64,000 nt of DNA from Diadema setosum. Its lineage: Eukaryota > Echinodermata > Echinoidea > Diadematoida > Diadematidae. A program made the position numbers and the translations under genes. The stretch covers positions 37,885,639 through 37,949,638 of the forward strand of contig CM067067.1 in NCBI GenBank assembly GCA_033980235.1, in the 5' to 3' direction. Under the pieces are notes generated by a model. It searched no databases, was not told where the DNA came from, and was given only the letters and a program-made list of their open reading frames with translations. Below, in pieces: positions 1-12,070 of this stretch (positions within the stretch are counted from its first letter, which is position 1; each line of letters opens with the position of its first letter).

Positions 1-3000
1 TATATCTGTTTTGGTAATGTGGAGAATTGATGATTTGAAGCAGGTCTCTGTACTCCCCCCCCCCTCCCCCCCCCCCCCCCCCCCAGCATGGAAAGGCCAT
101 GTTTACTACACAGTCAATCATTGTGATTAAATCTCCATCAGTTTCCATGGGAAAATAGTTAAGTGGAGCTTTGTGTTGAGTTTGTGGTGCCTGTACACAG
201 TAAGAAAACAAGATGCAAAATGCATTTCTCGCCGTGTTCCTGTAAGTAAGTCGCATAGTTTTGGAGAACCTTGGACAACAATATGCTACAATTCATAATG
301 CCCCTTGGGTGACAAGACTTTATATCTCGATTGGCATATATATATGTTTAGAATTAAGCCTTACTCAATTTTTGAGTATCAAGAATGCTTATTTGAGTTT
401 TGAAACATTGCAATTACTAACATTATCCAAACAATGTTTTTTCATTATTTGACATCGATCTAGACATTTTTTTTTTCTATGTGGCAAAAAAATGAAACAG
501 TGTTTTTGGTCTACTGAAAATTAATTATTTCTTTTAAATTATTTTTTCATTTAATTCTTTTTTTCATTTTTTAAGATACAAGGTCCTGTCACCGTAGGGA
601 TGATATACCCCTTGTTACAAGGTGTCTCATTACAATAAGACAGTTGGAAGAGTAGAAAGAAGGTGTATAGCTTTGATAAAAATTCTTGAAATTTTCTTGT
701 TTGACTTAACAAGGCCAGGTTAGGATTTGCTAAATAAGCTTGCCATGTTTCTCTTTTATTGCTGTTTGAGCCTAAAGAAAGGAAAAATCTTACTATTCAA
801 CTTCATATTTCAACAAAAAATGAGTGAGGTAAAATGAGGAAAAAGATATATGTATTTGTTTTTAAGAGTTTTGTTTTGTTGTCTATATCTTTTGCATTGA
901 AATAGTTACAGAAACTGATGACTCCAGTATGGGTTTATAAAAGTAAATGATATTTCAAGTTGATATTGAAGAAGGAAAGAATGCTTGTAATGACTAATTT
1001 TTGCCATGTGAAAACCTTGGTGCATCTATGATACTTCATTGCTCATTGTATCAAGGTTGATAAAGTCCTAGATATTTTGATTGTTATATGTTATGACTAT
1101 AATGATACACTATACCTCTTGATGCACTGTTTTGTTTGTTTACTTATCCATTCATTTAATAATTCTTTAGAGAGCCAGTCATCTATGTATTCAGTTATCA
1201 TGTTCAAGTATTAATTAGTTCATCCATCAAATTGTCTGATTTGTTTATTTATTTCTTTGTCATTTTTGTTCTGCTTGGTGATTTCTATATAAGAACAGTT
1301 GAAGTTGAAAAAGTGCATTTTTCCAATCCTGTCCCTCTCTCCACCCTCAGCCCCCCCCCCCCCCCAAACAAAAAGTTGGAACTGGCTTAACAAAAACCAA
1401 CTGTTATCTCATTGTGTAGGGGTACCGTATGCCTTGCATCCATCCACACTAACAAACTGCCTTGCCTAGCTGGGCAACACGCTGAGAAGTTAGGCGACCG
1501 TTGAGATTAGAGCAAAAGTTCATTGCCCTTCTTTTGAGTGGGATTTAATTGTTTCTCTCTCTCCCGCTTGCTCCACCCCCCCCCCCCCCCCCTTTGTGTT
1601 TTTGTGGCTGTCTCTGTATTATGATTCATTGTGAACCATTACTGATAGGCACTGAACACATATGCTGTAAACAAATATAAAGCAGGAAGGAAATATTTTG
1701 AATGCTACGAAATCAAAGGCATGCGCTGTCAAGAAACGTAAAGTAGGAGGGATGTGTGTGAATGCCACAAAATCGAAGGCATACACTGTAAACAAAAATA
1801 AAGCAGGAGGATATATTTGAATGTGAAAAAATTAACACAATATGTAGCCAGTGCGATCTTTCTTGGTGCAAGACAAATTTTTGATACATGATTTTGAAGT
1901 GTGCATCGATCACAAGCAGATACGTTGTACATGTGGTGCATTCAGAGTGTTTTGTATGGCAAAGCTGCATATCTTCTATTTTTATAGATATGGTTAAAAA
2001 GTCCTCTTTTGTTGTTGTTGTTGTTTTGGTTTTAATGGCGTGTATTACTCAAGATTGAGCATTTACACCAAAATAGAAATCTCGACCTTCTGAACCAGCA
2101 TTTTGATTGAATCTGACAGATATCTGACTTGGTTCCTTGAATTTCACTTCTTTTTTTCATTAGAACAAATCAGTAAAAGGGGGGAGGGGTTGAATACCTT
2201 AATGCATTCCATGGTTAGCACTTGCCCTTTACATGCCATTTTTCTGCACTCCAGAGGTCTAGGCAGTTACATATACTCAGATAAAGTAATACTGCATGAA
2301 TCCAAAGAGTGTTTAGATCCACCGGTCAGTTAATTTGGCCTAAATGTACTAAATCTCAAAGCGGGTTATTTTTTCCTGAGATTCTCTCTTTCCATTCTTT
2401 TATGCCTTCATCTTCTTCCTCTCCTTCCCCTAGCCTCCCTATCCCACCCCCTTTCCCTTTCCTCACCCCGATTCTCTTGTCTCAAATAGCACTGATATTT
2501 GTTTCGTAACACTGTCCCAAGTTTCCGGCGCATGTACCGTGTGTACAGCCTTGTGTCACTGTTAAATTGCCGCGGGCCTCGATGACAACGAAAATTTCTC
2601 CTTTCCCCCCTCGGTAGAGTGTGCTCCCTTCCTGTGCGATGGCTTACCTCGCATACATGTTTTCTTCTCTCGTGCCAGTCAATTATCACAAATTTCCCCA
2701 TCCCTTTTCCCCCTTGCTCCTGCCACAAGGCGGTACGACTATAAGGTCTGAAAAAGAGATTGCAATTTTCCCTGCCCTATTTGTGCCAAACGGGGGCGAT
2801 TGTTTTGCGTGTGTAACGAGATATCAAAAAAATGGGCAGTGGATCTTGGGATTGTGGCTGTTCTCTTCCGCTCTCCCCCTCTCTCTCTCGCCTAAACTCT
2901 GTCTTTTCACTTTTGTCTATTTTCCGTAGTCATTAAGGCTCTTCTCGCGTACACCCCAGGGATGTTTTAAAATCGCGGCTCCATGAGTAGCTGCGCGTGC

Positions 3001-5828
3001 ATGCGGCGAGGCGATGGTTTTGCTATTTGCGGGCCGGAGTGCCAAGAAGTGAGGGAGTGCTGTGGGGTGGGCTCCAATGCCATTGCCCCGTCCCCGCATC
3101 CCTCCAAAATCGATCTGTGAATGAGGAGGGTTTAGCGGGGAGGGGCTGTTGGATGAAGATGGGGGACCTGACAGAGGTTGGTATAAAGAGACCATCAAAC
3201 TGGTAAGGAGGATACCCCTCCTGTGCCATTAACCCCCCCTCCCCCCCCCCCATTTTTCACCATATTTCTTTTGAATCAAGGCAGAGTTATGTGATACAAA
3301 ATTCCAGCTGATCCTTCCATTGCAATTGATGGAGTACTAACAAAGTGTATCTTCATGTTTTTTCTTACATCTTTTTTTGAACGCCAAAAGGCATCTTCTT
3401 CGACAGGCTATTTAGATATAGATGATAGGACCAACAAACATATTTTCAGCAGGTTTTTTTCTTTCACTGTTCTTTGTTTTTCCAGCAAGAAATGATTGCA
3501 TGAATCTGTCTTCCCTTGTGTGGATTTGTGAAAAAGCCTGTATGAGTGGTAATCAATTTGGCATACATCAAAACTTGGTGACAAGTGGGCAAATTGCAGA
3601 GCGTTGGTAGATGACGCAGCTCAAAGATTTGGTAGTTGGTGTGAGAGTAAGATGAGAGGGAGAGTGATAGAGAAAATGGAAAAAAGGGCAAAGGAATGGA
3701 TCAGAAAGCTAGGGAGGAGAGGGCACTTAATAAAGAGGAGGGGAGGAGGAGATGGAGGAGGAGGAGGAGGAAGAAGAAGAGTTGATGAGAATGACGATGA
3801 TGTAACACCACGGTGGCAGAAAGACTGATATTGGATGATCGTTGTATGAGTCCTTATTAGCTGATTACTGGTCCTCTCAGAGCAGCTGGTGCCCCGTCAG
3901 GTATCCAAGGACGGGAGCCAAACATGACAACCAACCATCTCCTCGCTTACCGCATCCTCCCCCTTACCGCATCCTCCACGGAGGAGCACTGATGGAAACT
4001 ATGAAGATTCTTCTCTTTTAATTACTCCTTTTAAAGCTTGGTCACAAATGACTCTCTCAGCTCTAGTTTCTAAAAAGTATCAACGTAGTAAAGCATAACA
4101 ATAAGGTTTATTGTGCAAAATAGTAGTTTAGAAGCTTGATGACTGATATTATTGCTTTACATCATAACCTTATAGAATTCTTAAATGAATTTACAATTAT
4201 GACATTTAAAATATGTGTAATAATAGAAAGTAAACTGCAAAATTGAAATAAATACACACCAGATCTGAGCTTCATTTATAGGGATAGGAAAACTGCAAGA
4301 TAGGAAATCAGATTGAGGATGGTAGTACGAGGCAAGATGGAGAAAGACAGGTATGGCAGTAAAGGAGCAGAGAATCATGAAATAATGCCAGCATTTTCCG
4401 ATGAACATTCATCTCATTCATGGAGTACGTGTGTTAACATAACTGACCTGTTTTCTAGTGAAGCATATCGTAGCTTTGAAATCCCGGGCATGGGTTGGGG
4501 AAATGCTGAGAGAATGTTGTAAAAAGCTTGTATTTATGACCAGGTAATGTAAATTTAGTAGTAATAATAATAATAATAATAGCAAATTCTTATATAGCAC
4601 ATTTCAGACTTGAAAAGAATTTCAGTGAATGTTGAATGTGTTGGAACTGTAATGTCACTGCATTTAGCCAACTCTGGATGAAGCTGTAATGGGCTTAACT
4701 TCAGTAAGTTTGTAGTAGTTTGGAAAGGCTCCATTGATCTTCACTGCATGTACTTTTTAATATGTGTGATGTAAGTTCAAACACATCGCCCTCATTTCTT
4801 TCCATGCGAAAAGGAGCCGGGGGTTACCAATAAATTTTTGGCTCTTTTTTTTATGTCACAGAATTCCAAGAATTTAATTTGTTCACTTGGGAGCACGAAC
4901 CATGTAGCAGATTGAGCAAAGAACAGAACTTTGATAATGTCATATGTCTATTCCTGTTGCCTTCTTCATCTTTTTAACAATGTCATCTCGAATCAAATTC
5001 AGCATTGGTCGCTTATTTCAGTCAGAGCTGGAGCTAGTGGGCCATAGAACTGAAGCTAGGAGACTCACACTTACTGCAGTCGAAAGCAGTTGGATGGGGT
5101 CATTGGCACACACTCCCCAGCACTTGAATTTCGTGTAATTTCTCCAAGACAGTAATCAATCGGTTTATTTGATTAGGGCGAGATCCATCACGTTTTGGAG
5201 AAAGATGAGTGCCGCTCATTCGGATGTCGGCATGCGGGGCACACTCGCGCATCCCGGGAGAAAAGTGCAGAAACAATCTATCAGATTTCACTTCAGTTTT
5301 ACCCTCCCTGTGATATGACATCACTTGTCATAACCTGTCAATCACGCAAATGAGACATTTCTTCCCTGCCTCTGTACATTTCTCTCCATATAATTCCCTT
5401 AAGAAGTAAATGAAGATGTGGAATTCCAGTCAGTTAAAGCTCAGAAAGAAACAGCATACATGTAACTCTGTTATCAATTTATCAGCTAAAATGAGGTTAA
5501 TTGGTAGAGAAGGTGAGATGCCCAAGTTCACAACTTGAAGTGTAAGACAAAGTGAGGTTTGAAACAGCTCTATGTTTTAGGTGTGAAGCGGGTTTACACT
5601 TCACTGTATAGATAGCCTTGTTCATGTGACACGCTCTTCTTATGTAGGTCACTTATGCGTCTCAGCAAGTGTTCGCCCACTGGCTTGAAGTAGAGTGATA
5701 GCACACTGCAGTACCACACCCCACTGATAGCCCCACACATTTGATTTTGTGTGTGCTAACGGCCAGTGTCTATTGATAGTCCCGCACATTGAATTTCTTG
5801 TTTGTCACTTTTCTCCAACCCCTTGCAG
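1..5828 (+). other. 3' part of the E-protein intron upstream of the first visible exon
   Basis: This is mostly AT-rich unique DNA with C homopolymers (55-84, about 1352-1365, 1576-1592) and (AAT)n near 4558-4580. No exon matching the expected preceding E-protein peptide was found on reading the + strand. Two blocks, about 2510-3205 and 5150-5310, are CpG-richer than their surroundings and may be regulatory or hold a non-coding first exon. Confidence 0.6.
2510..3205 (+). promoter_or_regulatory. CpG-containing unique block in the upstream intron: candidate enhancer or alternative promoter
   Basis: This is a ~700-bp island of unique, CpG-bearing sequence in AT-rich intron, for example ccgcgggcctcgatgacaac near 2570 and the GC-rich 2990-3170 part. 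It contains a donor-like ctg|gtaagg at 3200-3208. Reading into that donor, the frame compatible with the 5829 exon has a stop at 3122 and no ATG after it. If it is an exon end, the exon would be non-coding or would start translation downstream. Confidence 0.25.
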
Positions 5829-5919
5829 GTGTATTCTCCAGGTGCAGAAGATTACCATTCAGACCCGACTTATTCATCAGCGAAACCTCCCGGCATCTAC
5901 CCGGAATACTTTATGGGGG
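5829..5919 (+). CDS. TCF4/TCF12: E-protein (TCF4/TCF12/daughterless family) internal exon 1 of window, 'VYSPGAEDY' exon
   Basis: This internal coding exon encodes 30 codons plus one base, beginning VYSPGAEDYHSD and ending PEYFMG. The acceptor is ccttgcag and the donor is gtaagt at 5920. It enters at phase 0 and leaves at phase 1. Known family pattern, from recall: vertebrate TCF4/TCF12 have a VYAPS...Y-PSxKP...FFMQ exon with the same anchor residues, the same following DG, and the same entry phase as the TCF4-A/HEBAlt start exon. E-proteins are nuclear class I bHLH factors that dimerise with tissue-specific bHLH partners on E-boxes. This segment lies between the N-terminal activation domain and AD2 and has no catalytic role. 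The preceding vertebrate exon (a basic KKVRKVPPGLPSS-like stretch) is not visible in the 5.8 kb upstream. A long tetranucleotide array starts about 120 bp past the donor. Confidence 0.88.
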
Positions 5920-6040
5920 GTAAGTCTCCCATTCTGCTCTGGCGTCTTCTGCACTTTGAGCATCCCTTCATCTCCTTTTCTTTCCTCTTTTCCCTTTTTC
6001 TGTCGTACTCTCCCTCTCTACCACTGTCTCTGTCTGACAT

Positions 6041-6091
<51 letters not shown>

Positions 6092-6106
6092 GTCTGTCTG
6101 TATCTA

Positions 6107-6137
<31 letters not shown>

Positions 6138-6375
6138 GTCTACTTATCTATCTATCTATCTATTTATCTGTCTGTCTATCTATCTATCCATCCATCCATC
6201 CATCCATCTATCTATCTATCTATCTATCTATCTGTCTGTCTGTCTGTCTGTATATCTATCTATCTATCTATCCATCTATCTATCTATCTATCTATCCATC
6301 TATCTATCTATCCATCCATCTATCTATCTGTCTATCTGTCTATCTATCTATCTCCATCTCTATCTCTATATCTGT
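6041..6375. repeat. Compound tetranucleotide microsatellite (TCTA/TCTG/TCCA)n
   Basis: About 335 bp of uninterrupted four-base periodicity, with domains of TCTA, TGTC and CATC variants. Its frames give low-complexity Tyr-Leu-Ser-Ile peptides with no biological meaning. It begins about 120 bp downstream of the 5919 exon's donor, so transcripts would carry a long UCUA/UCUG pyrimidine-rich tract early in the intron. Confidence 0.97.
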
Positions 6376-6636
6376 CCATCTATCTTCCTCTCTCGTTCTC
6401 TCCATCACTCTCTCTATCTGTCGTTCTCTTCTTCTGGTCCTCTTTGCATATCTTGATGGTGAGGGACCCAGCATGCACCCACCTCAGATGTTATACACTA
6501 TGAAAGCCATGCTGCTCTGCTTTGATACAGTTGTAGGAAACACAGTGATTATGCATCTCCAAAAAGCTGCAGAAATACAATTTTCTATTCCATTTACAAT
6601 AGAGATTTGTAATGGAAATGAAAATAATATTGATGC

Positions 6637-6670
<34 letters not shown>

Positions 6671-6826
6671 GATGATATTGATAATGATAATGATAATGAT
6701 AATAATGATAATGATGATGATAATAACAATAATAATGATAATAATAATAATAATAATAATAATGATGATGATGATGATGATGATGATATTAATACTAATA
6801 ATGATGATGATGATAATGATAATCAT
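6637..6826. repeat. AAT/GAT trinucleotide and compound microsatellite
   Basis: About 190 bp of (GATAAT), (AAT) and (GAT) units. All frames give homopolymeric Asn/Asp, Ile or Met peptides, so the long open frames across it are artefacts. Confidence 0.95.
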
Positions 6827-7204
6827 AGGGGTATTTGTAATACCCCTTTCCACTCTGAGTGCTCAACAGGCGCAAAAAAAAAAAAAAAATCCTCCACAGC
6901 ATAAAGAGAAAAAAAAAATAAAAGGAAGGAAGCAAGAAAGAATTAAGTTCGCAGTTGAACACTGAATGTTGATATCCTTTGAAAAGTCAATGAACAAAGA
7001 AAGACACAATTTGTATTGAAATAACATGTGACATAAGAATTTTAAATGAGACACAGGTTCCAATTATATTGTTTCTACATATATGTATTATGGTGCCAAT
7101 TTGTTGCATTCTACATAATTATCCTAAATGCAAATCCTAATGTTTCTCGCTTTTGCAATAATTCCACTGTTTATGATTTCTCTAATTGGTATTTTCATGG
7201 TGTG

Positions 7205-7615
7205 GAAGTGGAGGACTCAAATACTTTCCCAGTTCTTGTGAAAATAGGACGAAGCGGAGTTAAAAGGACACGAGGTAAAGTGTCTCATCAGTATGCAAGA
7301 GAAGATAGGAGGAAGACAATAGTGGTAGTAGGGGAAAACAATCCGCTCCCCTCAAAATGCAAGAGCCGTGAAAGGCTAACCGGCTCCGGGGAGCGAGCCG
7401 TGGATCAAACGGGGCAGGTGTTTGGGAGAAATCGCCCCGCGGGACAATTTATTCAGAGGGGGAAGGGAGCCCGAAAATGACTACTTGTTGCTGGAGTGTC
7501 TGGCGATGGGGATTTCGCTGCCCGATCGATGGCGTGCGCTTCTTGATTTCAGCCAATTTTCATCGCGAGACGGGATCGAGGGGGGATACGGGGGATAACA
7601 CAAGATCATGGTGTT
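7205..7615. promoter_or_regulatory. CpG-containing unique intronic block, candidate cis-regulatory module
   Basis: This stands out from AT-rich flanks by balanced base composition and many CpGs (ccgcgggac, gatcgatggcgtgcgc, catcgcgagacgggatcg). It has no simple repeats and no E-protein coding similarity. The function is inferred only from composition and its position in the gene. Confidence 0.28.
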
Positions 7616-8471
7616 TAAAGAGTGATGCCATGTTGATTATGTGTTGTTGTTCTTTGCCATCTGTTTTGTTTTGTTGTGGTTTTGTTTTTTGTTTTTTTTT
7701 GCAGTTGCAGTAGGTCTGGAGATGAATAAAATGCAAAATATATATTCTAGCAATGTTGCCATGACAACGTGCATTATTGCTTTTTCTAGAATGTCATTAG
7801 AGCATTTGAAATGCAAAGGAAGTTTAGAGAACGCTTCTAATTAAAAAATAAATTGTTAGTGAAGGTTGTCAAAAGCTAACACATGGAAACAATGAACCCT
7901 GCAGCCAATGTTGGTAATCTAATCATTTTCAAAACATGTCCATATTTGACAATTTTGTCATCCCAGTTTTCAAATGAAACATATATTTTAAATGGGTGGT
8001 TTTTGCCTTCTCAAGCTGTCTTGGTAGTCCAAATTATAGGTCTTGTGATGATGTGCAGCACATGACAAAACTCTGTGGATACAATATTACAATATATTTC
8101 AGTGTGTGATGGACCGTACTGAAGAGCGTAATTGTTCAAGTTCAAGTTTATTTATTTCCATTCATCATAAATACAACAGACAATTGTTACAGCAGAAACA
8201 GATGTAAGGTAGATAAAAATCCAAAATCCAAAATATAAAAATAAAAATAAACATACACTGATTTGATTAAAGTAAGAAAAGGAACAATAAAAACGAAAAT
8301 GACAAAGAAACGTACATAAGTTTATGTGAATGGGGGTCAATAGGTAAAAGCAGCAAGCCTTGTAAAAGGCTGACCACTAAATGTAGGTACATCTCCTAGG
8401 ATTTCTTAAAGTTGAGTACTCAAATCTCTAATGTGACATATACTGTTGTGTTTCTCTCCTCCGACCACCAG

Positions 8472-8611
8472 ATGGCTCCCACAGTAGTACAAATCCGTGG
8501 AGCAGCAACGGTATGGCACCAACGTCCACTAGCTTCCACTCATCCCCATCCGTGTTACATAACTCCGCTTCTTACTCTCAGGCAGGGGATTACTCGTCAC
8601 ATGAACCTATG
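8472..8611 (+). CDS. TCF4/TCF12: E-protein internal exon 2 of window, 'DGSHSSTNPWSSNGM' exon
   Basis: The exon enters at phase 1: the G left by the 5919 exon end plus AT makes Asp. It continues GSHSSTNPWSSNGM and ends SSHEPM at phase 0. The acceptor is ccgaccaccag and the donor is gtaagt at 8612. The DG-x-H-S-S-x-x-W-S-S-x-N-G-M signature is shared with human TCF12 (DGTHNSSDLWSSSNGM) and TCF4, and the intron phases agree. The rest is a Ser/His/Tyr-rich, probably disordered linker that aligns poorly with vertebrates, as expected for this part of the family. The first ATG in the exon is out of frame and is not a start; the true frame comes from the splice junction. Flanking exons are 2.5 kb upstream and 5.6 kb downstream. 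Confidence 0.92.
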
Positions 8612-9451
8612 GTAAGTGACCGGGATGGACAGATAGGGCAAGGGGGAGGAATCGATGGGTGCAAGGAGGGGGTATTTCTGACTGACAAAGTGTACCTCTC
8701 TGAGGTAAGCACTACTGCGCATGTGCATAATCTCTTTTGGGATGAAGACAGGAAGTGTGTATGGTCACACAAGAAATACACGGTGGTGCGATCTTTGGTA
8801 TTTTGTTACCTGATTAACTCTCAAATCTGGCATATCTGTTCGTGCAAAGTTTGAATTACTACCATAGATACCATGGCATTTGGCGATGTATCTCATGATG
8901 TATTTGCATTCACATTTATGAAATACCATAGCATTTCACTGTGAATGTGATTGCATGTATGAACAAATGAGTAAAAGAGGGTTGATAGCAAAATACAAAG
9001 ATGTTACGGATAAGCGTGTGGTATTAATGATGTGGTAGATTGATGAGCAGATAGAAGTTTTGATGTGAGGATGGATTGATAAGAAGGTTGGAAAGTTAGG
9101 TGAAAGGATGTGTGGGATAAAACTTTTTGTAGATGAATTAGCGTAAGAAGGGTCGAATTTAAGAATGGATAGATACAAGTTTTGCAAAAGAGTACAGGAA
9201 AAGATCATACTGAAGGAGGTGGATGGAGAATTTGATAATGTTTGATTATCGAATGAGTTAGTTCAGGTTTGGATGGCCGGAATTCATGAAGGTGGTTTAA
9301 ATTTAAACCATGGGTTATGCAAATTTCTTCTACGTAAATGTGATTGACAGATTGTATACACCAGCAGACATCCAGTAACAAAGGCGTGTTGATACGCACA
9401 TGTCATAGGTACGCCTACTAGTAGTATTTCATGTTTCTGATCAGTGACTAC

Positions 9452-9453
<2 letters not shown>

Positions 9454-9503
<50 letters not shown>
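9454..9503. repeat. (TG)n dinucleotide microsatellite
   Basis: About 25 TG units, followed by interrupted TG and then GA repeats to about 9561. Confidence 0.97.
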
Positions 9504-9506
<3 letters not shown>

Positions 9507-9954
9507 TTTTTGAGAGTGTGTGGGTATTAAAAGTGTGTGTGAAAGAAAGAGAGAGAGAGAAAGTTTTTTCCATTTTTATGCAGCTCTGTGATGTTACAGC
9601 TCCAGATTAAGGTGAACTCCAAAGACCTATGACTTGTATCGTGCCCTTCACGTCTGCAAGTGGTATATCATTCATTTTGAGCTGTTTAGAGAAAAAGAGA
9701 CCAAGAAGTGGGGGGGAGGGGTTAACAAGAAAATTGTAGAAAAAAGGTTTAGAGTTAGAAATGGATCAGAACACATAAGAAAGCCATCTTTACCAGTACG
9801 TGACTGCTAATGGTTTCATAAATCTGAGAATTCCCACTAACCCAACTTGGGAGTTTGCCTTCTTGCCATGTGAATGAGATCATCCAGTACCTCTCTCCTC
9901 CTCCTCCTCCTCCCCCCCCCCCCCCAAAAAAAAAAAATAACAACAACAACAAAA

Positions 9955-10000
9955 ACTGAATCAAACTCAAGGCTAGTGTGGTAGTCTTCTGCATCCAGTC

Positions 10001-10036
<36 letters not shown>

Positions 10037-10075
10037 ATCAAGACTACTGTGGTAGTCTTCCGCATCCAGTCTTCT
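9955..10075. repeat. Direct duplication of a ~45-50-bp unit with intervening poly-A
   Basis: The unit ctgaatcaa...tggtagtctt..gcatccagtcttct occurs at 9956-10004 and again at 10033-10075. The copies differ by a small indel and a few substitutions and are separated by a 27-base A run. This may be a local duplication or a repeat inserted twice; the poly-A suggests slippage. Confidence 0.85.
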
Positions 10076-10390
10076 CCCAGTTTCATGCAAAAGATGACCT
10101 CAGCAGGTGGGATATACATTCTACCTCAGGTCATTCTAGGAGGTGATGCAAGTGGCAAGTAGAAGAGTAGGACAGAAAATCACATACATTCATTCAAAAC
10201 ACGTGATACAAAGACTTGTGATGTCATCTAGAAACGAAATGAGAACCACATTTGATAGATTAGTAAATCATATCACGGAAACTGAAGTTGGCGACTATAT
10301 ACAGCAGCATATTTGTAGATTATCTTTTTAATCATTTAAAGAAGCAGTGTGTTTATAAATAAATAGATTAATAATAAATCAAATACACAA

Positions 10391-10398
<8 letters not shown>

Positions 10399-10440
<42 letters not shown>
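10399..10440. repeat. (AT)n dinucleotide microsatellite
   Basis: Uninterrupted AT alternation of about 42 bp. Confidence 0.97.
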
Positions 10441-10443
<3 letters not shown>

Positions 10444-11679
10444 ACATACATTCTCTCACATTTATATATTTGTGTATACATAATGTATGTACACACATAT
10501 CTCACTATTGAGAAGGAATATGAACCAGAAAGAAAGCAAGAGAGAATGAGAAAGGGGATTGTTATCAGCGACCCCCATTGATTCAGCGTCTCTTGGAGAA
10601 CCCCTCATTAACTCCTCATCTCGACTCCCACTTCCTGTTGACCCCTGCCTTACTACCAACTCTACGTTCCCACGACCCCCACTCTTATGACGTCGTCGCT
10701 AGTCTTGGCACCAGACCCCGAGGTTTGCTTTTTCCCCCCCTCAAGCTTCATGCATCCTCAAAGAACCCTCTTCCTCTTTAAACTAAAATTTGCTAGTGTG
10801 AAGTTAAGGTTCTATTAAAAGAAAAAATGTGTAAGTATTTTCTTGATGGAAGAGATGAGACAAGTGATTCCCTTGTTTGAGCTTTTTTCAAAGAATTCTT
10901 TTTGTAGTGTATTTCACTTGCACCAGAGAGGACTCTGAAAAAAATATTGCTTAAAGGAGAGGTACATGACCTTTATCTGCTCATCGTATTATCTCTTCCT
11001 TGGGTGGAGAGAAGATGTACCTCCAAAGCAGTGTCCAAATCTATTCAAAACTACAGTGACAAAAAATGAATCAGTTTTAAGTCACTCATATTCTTTATGT
11101 ACATTTATTCATTTATTTATTTTTAGTTGGGATGGGGGTATGGTGGATGATGTTACTTCAAAATGCCCCCCCCCCCCCCAGGAAAAAAGACCCAAAAACA
11201 AACAAACAAACATGAACTTCAAGCTTTCAAAGTAAGCCATGTATCCAAGTATATTTGAATGTCATAGAAACATTTGTCTGCGATGCATTTCAAGGTGGAG
11301 TAGGCATCAGCTACTAGCTGGGCAGGATAAGTACTTGTAGTCTCTAGTAATTAACCTGTTGAAGGCTAGTCCCAAGTATACTCAGGCAAGTGGCTATAGG
11401 AAACATAAGAGTTAAAACATAATCAGCTCATCCTCTATGGGTTAAGGGAAAAAAGGATCTAAAAGTACAGATGAAGAATTTTATTTTTTTCAAAGACCGT
11501 AGTTGCAGTGGACTGCAGTGCATTGCAGGTCGGTGGAAATAGTAATAATAAAGGGGGCATTTTATAACCTTTCAAAATGATAGCACTAAGATGCTTTTGC
11601 AGGGGCAGGATTGATTTTCCTGAACTTGACAATTTTTTTGAATGTCAAAATATTGATCTTCTCCTTTCATTGGTGAGCC

Positions 11680-12070
11680 TGGATTGCCAAGACTAGCGTC
11701 TCCTGCTTTGACCTCGGCAACCTCTGTTGGGTCACAGCTTCCTCTCGGTGTTGTCGCCGAGGCGATAGGGGATGGTAAATGAATTAATGGTGTCCATGGG
11801 GGGAAATGAAGCTTCATGAAATTACATGGACGAGAAGGGGAGAGGTAGTGGTGTGCTTGGCAACAAAGTTTTACAATGTTCCCAAGAGTCAATGTTTGGA
11901 GTTTTGTTGATTTTTTTTTCTCCTTCCTCTCTCCCTCTCCCTCTTTCTCCACATCACGAAAAAGAAGGTGATTTCATTTCCGAGCTCATCGAGGATGTGC
12001 ATTGTTCCGCTGGAGAGTACGCTCTGCCACGGCTTGTCGTGAAGATTTCGGTCACGTTGTCGTACTGGTT
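11680..12070. promoter_or_regulatory. CpG-containing unique intronic block, candidate cis-regulatory module
   Basis: Unique mixed-composition DNA with CpGs (ggtgttgtcgccgaggcgat near 11740; gagctcatcgaggatgtg near 11980) inside AT-rich intron. It is interrupted by a CT-rich run near 11920-11950. No coding similarity was seen. Confidence 0.25.

Larger units (their letters stand above)
5920..8471 (+). other. Intron between E-protein exons 1 and 2 of the window
   Basis: GT...AG phase-1 intron of 2552 bp. It holds a tetranucleotide array (6041-6375), an AAT/GAT array (about 6637-6826), a short perfect hairpin (6827-6847, arms AGGGGTATT/AATACCCCT) and a CpG-containing unique block (about 7205-7615). 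No coding evidence beyond repeat-derived open frames. Confidence 0.8.

Noticed and set aside
2997..3206. Candidate coding first exon ending at the 3203 donor
   Set aside because: The ATG-initiated frame reaches the donor in phase 2, while the 5829 exon needs phase 0. The compatible frame has a stop at 3122 and no later ATG.
3604..3828. Basic open frame (KRAKEWIRKLGRR...) that could resemble an NLS exon
   Set aside because: No similarity to the E-protein NLS exon, no matching splice sites, and the C-terminal part is a GAG/GGA repeat.
5749..6503. Two overlapping ~235-codon open frames rich in Tyr-Leu-Ser-Ile
   Set aside because: They are translations of the TCTA/TCTG microsatellite. Only 5829-5919 inside them is real coding sequence, and its end is fixed by the gtaagt donor.
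6473..6965. Asn/Asp-, Met/Ile- and Ile-rich open frames on both strands
   Set aside because: Products of the AAT/GAT microsatellite; all frames are open because the repeat contains no stop in those phases.
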